64,000 bases of DNA from Rhizobium subbaraonis (GTDB lineage: Bacteria > Pseudomonadota > Alphaproteobacteria > Rhizobiales > Rhizobiaceae), in NCBI RefSeq assembly GCF_900220975.1, contig NZ_OBQD01000003.1:124001-188000 (forward strand), written 5' to 3'. Positions 63,102 through 64,000 of the stretch are shown here, piece after piece. The number at the start of each line of letters is the position of its first letter. Position 1 is the stretch's first letter. The notes under the pieces were generated by a model that was not told the origin of the DNA, made no database searches, and was given only the letters and a program-made list of their open reading frames with translations. A program made the position numbers and the translations under genes.

Positions 63102-64000
63102 CTAGCGCTTGCCCGGCATGGTGACCGAGCCGCGCACCACGAGATCGGGCATGATCAGCACCTCGCGCTGTTCCGTCAGCGGCTGCGTCAGGTTTTCCAG
63201 CAACAGCGCCATCGCCTGCCTGCCGATCGCCGAGCGGGGCTGGCGAACGGTGGTGAGCGCCGGCGTCATGTAGGTGGCCTGCGGCACGTCGTCGAAGCCG
63301 ATCACCGAGAAATCGCGCGGAAGATCGTAGCCGCGCGCGGCAAGACCGTTCATCACCCCGATGGCGGTGGCGTCGTTGACGCACATGAAGGCGGTCGGCA
63401 GCGTGTCGCGCATGAACAGCTGCTCCACCGCCAGCCGCCCGCTCTCGATCGTGCCCTCGCCATCGACCACCAGCCGCTGGGCCGGGGCGATGCGGGCGGC
63501 GTCGAGGGCGAGGTCGTATCCCTTGCGGCGGCGCAGATGGCCGAGCCGCGTCTTGCTGTCGCCGATGAAGGCGATCGAGCGATGGCCTGATGCCAGAAGG
63601 TATTCGGCGGCCTTGCGGGCGCCGGCGGTGTCGTCGACGCCGACATAGGGAATCCTGCTGCCGAAGACGGGCTCGAACACGGCCACCGTTGGCGGCAGGC
63701 GCTGGGTCATCTCCTGGTGACCGAAGGGCTCGTGGCCGGTGAACAGCAGCAGTCCGTCGGCCTGGTTGGAGTTCAGGAACTTCAGATATTCGAGGCCGCG
63801 TTCGGGGTCGTTCTGCGTGTGGCCGATCAGCACACCATAGCCATGCGCGCGCGCCTCATTCTCCAGCCCGATCAGGATCGAGGAGAAATTCGGGTCGCCG
63901 ATGTCGGGGGCCAGCACCAGGATCATGTTGGAGCGGCCCATGCGCAGGGAGCGCGCCATGGCGTTGGTCGTGTAGCCGGTGATCGCGATCGCCTGATTGA
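63102..64000 (-). CDS. LacI-family regulator, 5' end outside window
   Basis: The effector domain and hinge of a LacI/GalR repressor. The frame continues to the window edge beyond the first internal ATG: the residues before it read NQAIAITGYTTNAMARSLRMG, the hinge helix that follows the DNA-binding domain. The helix-turn-helix itself, about 45 residues, is missing because the window ends. The visible part includes LVLAPDIGDPNFSSILIGLE, INVND-like FMCVNDATAIGVM and SVIGFDDVPQATYMTPALTT. The genes it controls are probably outside the window. Confidence 0.92.
   Translation of the reverse strand, partial: NQAIAITGYTTNAMARSLRMGRSNMILVLAPDIGDPNFSSILIGLENEARAHGYGVLIGHTQNDPERGLEYLKFLNSNQADGLLLFTGHEPFGHQEMTQRLPPTVAVFEPVFGSRIPYVGVDDTAGARKAAEYLLASGHRSIAFIGDSKTRLGHLRRRKGYDLALDAARIAPAQRLVVDGEGTIESGRLAVEQLFMRDTLPTAFMCVNDATAIGVMNGLAARGYDLPRDFSVIGFDDVPQATYMTPALTTVRQPRSAIGRQAMALLLENLTQPLTEQREVLIMPDLVVRGSVTMPGKR

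Overview
The window is high-GC, gene-dense DNA from an alphaproteobacterium, most likely a member of the Rhizobiaceae or a close relative. The support is a manganese-type sitABCD operon with two Mur-like boxes, the carboxyspermidine polyamine pair, adjacent gltX and lysS, many LacI-type sugar regulators, a standalone FixJ-type regulator, and intergenic palindromic repeats of the rhizobial style. I see no transposase, integrase, phage gene, CRISPR array, rRNA or tRNA, so this reads as stable chromosome or chromid rather than a mobile island.

Layout. 1-2600: the end of an HlyD/EmrA membrane fusion protein and a cyclic-nucleotide-binding/thioredoxin-reductase-like fusion. 2610-10238: a respiratory and regulatory block holding an AraC regulator, a short CIO-like cytochrome bd oxidase (cydAB) downstream of poxB, a UBP zinc-finger protein, a single-domain receiver, a FixJ-type regulator and a second AraC protein. 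10381-15637: an Old Yellow Enzyme, a LysR/MFS divergent pair with a flavin monooxygenase, a candidate small RNA on the minus strand (about 14965-15118) and a small membrane protein. 15824-18212: carboxyspermidine dehydrogenase and decarboxylase. 18710-19690: a pseudouridine synthase and the tail of a lost ABC ATPase.

19730-31270 is one catabolic locus: a LacI regulator diverges from a CUT1 sugar ABC transporter that runs into GMC oxidoreductase, SDR, a second GMC oxidoreductase, a Dabb protein and glycerate 2-kinase. A 20-bp near-palindrome with a central CG lies in the divergent promoter region. 31315-39197 is a second catabolic locus: another LacI gene overlaps a Gfo/Idh/MocA oxidoreductase and is followed by a CoA-transferase, an enoyl-CoA hydratase and an aldehyde dehydrogenase, with a DUF993 aldolase-like gene on the other side. 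Related operator-like sites lie in front of both transcripts. The substrate of neither locus can be named from sequence.

39367-50202: uracil-DNA glycosylase, nucleoside hydrolase with a DadA-like oxidase, sitDCBA, a His-rich exported protein, lysS and gltX. 50419-57276: an SLC13-type carrier with regulatory TrkA_C-like domains, a TerC protein, and a TetR-controlled EmrAB efflux pair with two palindromic operators. 57357-64000: a Tat-type metallophosphoesterase, the xylose genes (LacI regulator, xylB, xylA) behind a 24-bp operator, a small GlsB/YmgE membrane protein, and the start-truncated end of another LacI gene.

The most notable unexplained signals are (i) the candidate small RNA with C/U-rich, anti-Shine-Dalgarno-like loops, (ii) a 16-bp element shared by its putative promoter and the promoters of the receiver and FixJ-type genes, and (iii) the two LacI-controlled catabolic loci whose enzyme sets do not match a pathway I recognise.
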